The notes under the pieces: generated by a model
What the model was told of the DNA's origin: nothing
What the model saw: the letters and a program-made list of their open reading frames with translations, nothing else
Database searches by the model: none
Assembly: GCF_007676705.1 (NCBI RefSeq)
Contig: NZ_VEBF01000002.1
Coordinates: 124,001 to 188,000, forward strand
DNA: 64,000 bases
Direction of reading: 5' to 3'
Origin: Paenibacillus xylanexedens
GTDB lineage: Bacteria > Bacillota > Bacilli > Paenibacillales > Paenibacillaceae
Shown here: positions 63,183-64,000 of the stretch, piece by piece
Numbering within the stretch: position 1 is the first letter of the stretch
Layout: the number at the start of each line of letters is the position of its first letter
Translations under genes and position numbers: made by a program

Positions 63183-64000
63183 TTGCGATTTACCAATCCA
63201 GTTATCCCAGGTTTTTACCCTGATCCGAGTATTTGTAGAGCAGGAGAAGATTACTATTTGGTAACCAGCTCTTTTCATTATTTCCCGGCTGTCCCCATCT
63301 TTCACAGCCGGGATTTAGTTCACTGGAAACAAATTGGACATTGCCTAGACCGAGACAGTCAAGTGGATTTATCCCAAGTACCAAGTTCATTAGGAATATT
63401 TGCGCCTACTTTGCGATACATTAACGGCTACTTTTATATGATTACCACGAACGTAAAAGCAAAAAGTGGCACATTCGGAGAGAATTTTTTCGTTCGAGCT
63501 ACTCATCCGTCAGGTCCTTGGTCAGATCCTATCCGATTAGATTGGCCTGGAATTGATCCTTCACTCTATTGTCACACAGACGGAAGAGTTTATATTACGG
63601 GAACCAGTGACTTCTTATATGAAGAAGTAGGCATATATCAGGCAGAAATCAATCTGGACAGCGGGAAGTTGCTGACACCTCGTCGTTTGGTTTGGAAAGG
63701 GACTGGAGGAATGTCTCCAGAAGGGCCGCACTTATATGGCATTCACGGACAATATTACTTAATGATCTCTGAAGGTGGAACGGAGTACGGCCACATGGTG
63801 ACGATTGCCCGTAGTCAAAACCCTTTCGGCCCTTTCGAGTCCAATCCGGATAACCCTATTCTAAGTCATCGTAGTATGGATAGCGCGATACAAGCAACCG
63901 GACATGCTGATCTTGTGCAGTTTCATGATGGAAGCTGGTGGGCAGTGTGTCTAGGAATACGATCAGTGTCCAGAAAGCATAACTTGGGGCGCGAGACTTT
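63183..64000 (+). CDS. Glycoside hydrolase family 43 (beta-xylosidase-like), 3' truncated by window edge
   Basis: At least 272 residues, open to the last base. TTG 63183 is used, with GAGGAG eight bases upstream. RFTNPVIPGFYPDPSICRAG contains the catalytic base aspartate, DWPGIDPSLYCHTDGRVYIT the middle aspartate, and GGMSPEGPHLYGIHGQYYLM the acid glutamate. The family cleaves xylose or arabinose ends from oligosaccharides; no signal peptide, so it acts on imported sugars. It lies 160 bases after the PTS gene in the same direction. Confidence 0.87.
   Translation, partial: MRFTNPVIPGFYPDPSICRAGEDYYLVTSSFHYFPAVPIFHSRDLVHWKQIGHCLDRDSQVDLSQVPSSLGIFAPTLRYINGYFYMITTNVKAKSGTFGENFFVRATHPSGPWSDPIRLDWPGIDPSLYCHTDGRVYITGTSDFLYEEVGIYQAEINLDSGKLLTPRRLVWKGTGGMSPEGPHLYGIHGQYYLMISEGGTEYGHMVTIARSQNPFGPFESNPDNPILSHRSMDSAIQATGHADLVQFHDGSWWAVCLGIRSVSRKHNLGRET

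Overview
The window reads as chromosomal DNA from a low-to-moderate G+C, spore-former-type Firmicute, most probably a Paenibacillus or close relative. Supporting signs are strong AGGAGG-type ribosome binding sites, TTG and GTG starts, lipoproteins with DUF3221-like domains, DUF3888-like secreted proteins, NamA, PucR, CPBP protease and an ECF sigma/anti-sigma pair. No rRNA, tRNA, CRISPR array or complete insertion sequence was found.

Layout. 1-10 kb is an accessory stretch of short stand-alone genes (ketopantoate reductase-like end, sugar-efflux MFS, DUF3888-like secreted proteins, GNAT, Nudix, CPBP protease, S51 peptidase, nucleoside deaminase) separated by dispersed repeats. 10.4-26.6 kb is a compact, visibly more G+C-rich catabolic island: a PucR-type regulator diverges from thirteen co-directional genes. 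These encode an ABC transporter (ATPase, permease, two paralogous NMT1/THI5-type binding lipoproteins), an isochorismatase-family hydrolase, an amidase, a creatininase-family protein, a fumarylacetoacetase-family protein, an FAD oxidase, a CocE/NonD hydrolase, a cupin, a cytosine-deaminase-like amidohydrolase and a gamma-glutamyltransferase-family protein. Together they look like uptake and stepwise hydrolysis of a nitrogen-rich cyclic compound (ureide, pyrimidine or triazine type). The substrate is not readable from sequence. 27-37 kb carries a secreted trypsin-like protease with a DUF3221-like lipoprotein, NamA, MarR regulators, RidA, and a MarR regulator next to a 4Fe-4S/SCP2 protein with paired palindromic operators, interspersed with decayed genes. 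37-48.8 kb is rich in remnants (tyrosine recombinase, GH3, ParA, ribbon-helix-helix protein, DNA methyltransferase tail, GNAT tail) around a LysR/aldo-keto reductase pair, an ECF sigma factor fused to a degenerate peptidase-like domain, and small secreted proteins. 48.9-53.8 kb holds an ECF sigma/anti-sigma operon and a GntR-ilvD operon. 54.2-57.4 kb has a zinc-ribbon/Ymh (HEPN-like) gene and an HNH nuclease gene truncated at a dispersed repeat. 58.5-64 kb is a sugar-use cluster: AraC regulator, GH35-like beta-galactosidase, beta-glucoside PTS IIBCA and a GH43 enzyme running off the end.

The most unusual feature is two families of dispersed non-coding repeats. Family A is about 158 bp, is built from the 10-mer GGACAAGAAC, and has a perfect 20-bp central stem. 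Family B is about 100 bp with three hairpins and CTAACGGG motifs. Together they occur more than 30 times, only between genes or at the broken ends of genes. Several A copies sit exactly where a gene is truncated, so A is probably a small mobile element moved in trans. At least six genes also carry apparent single-base frameshifts.
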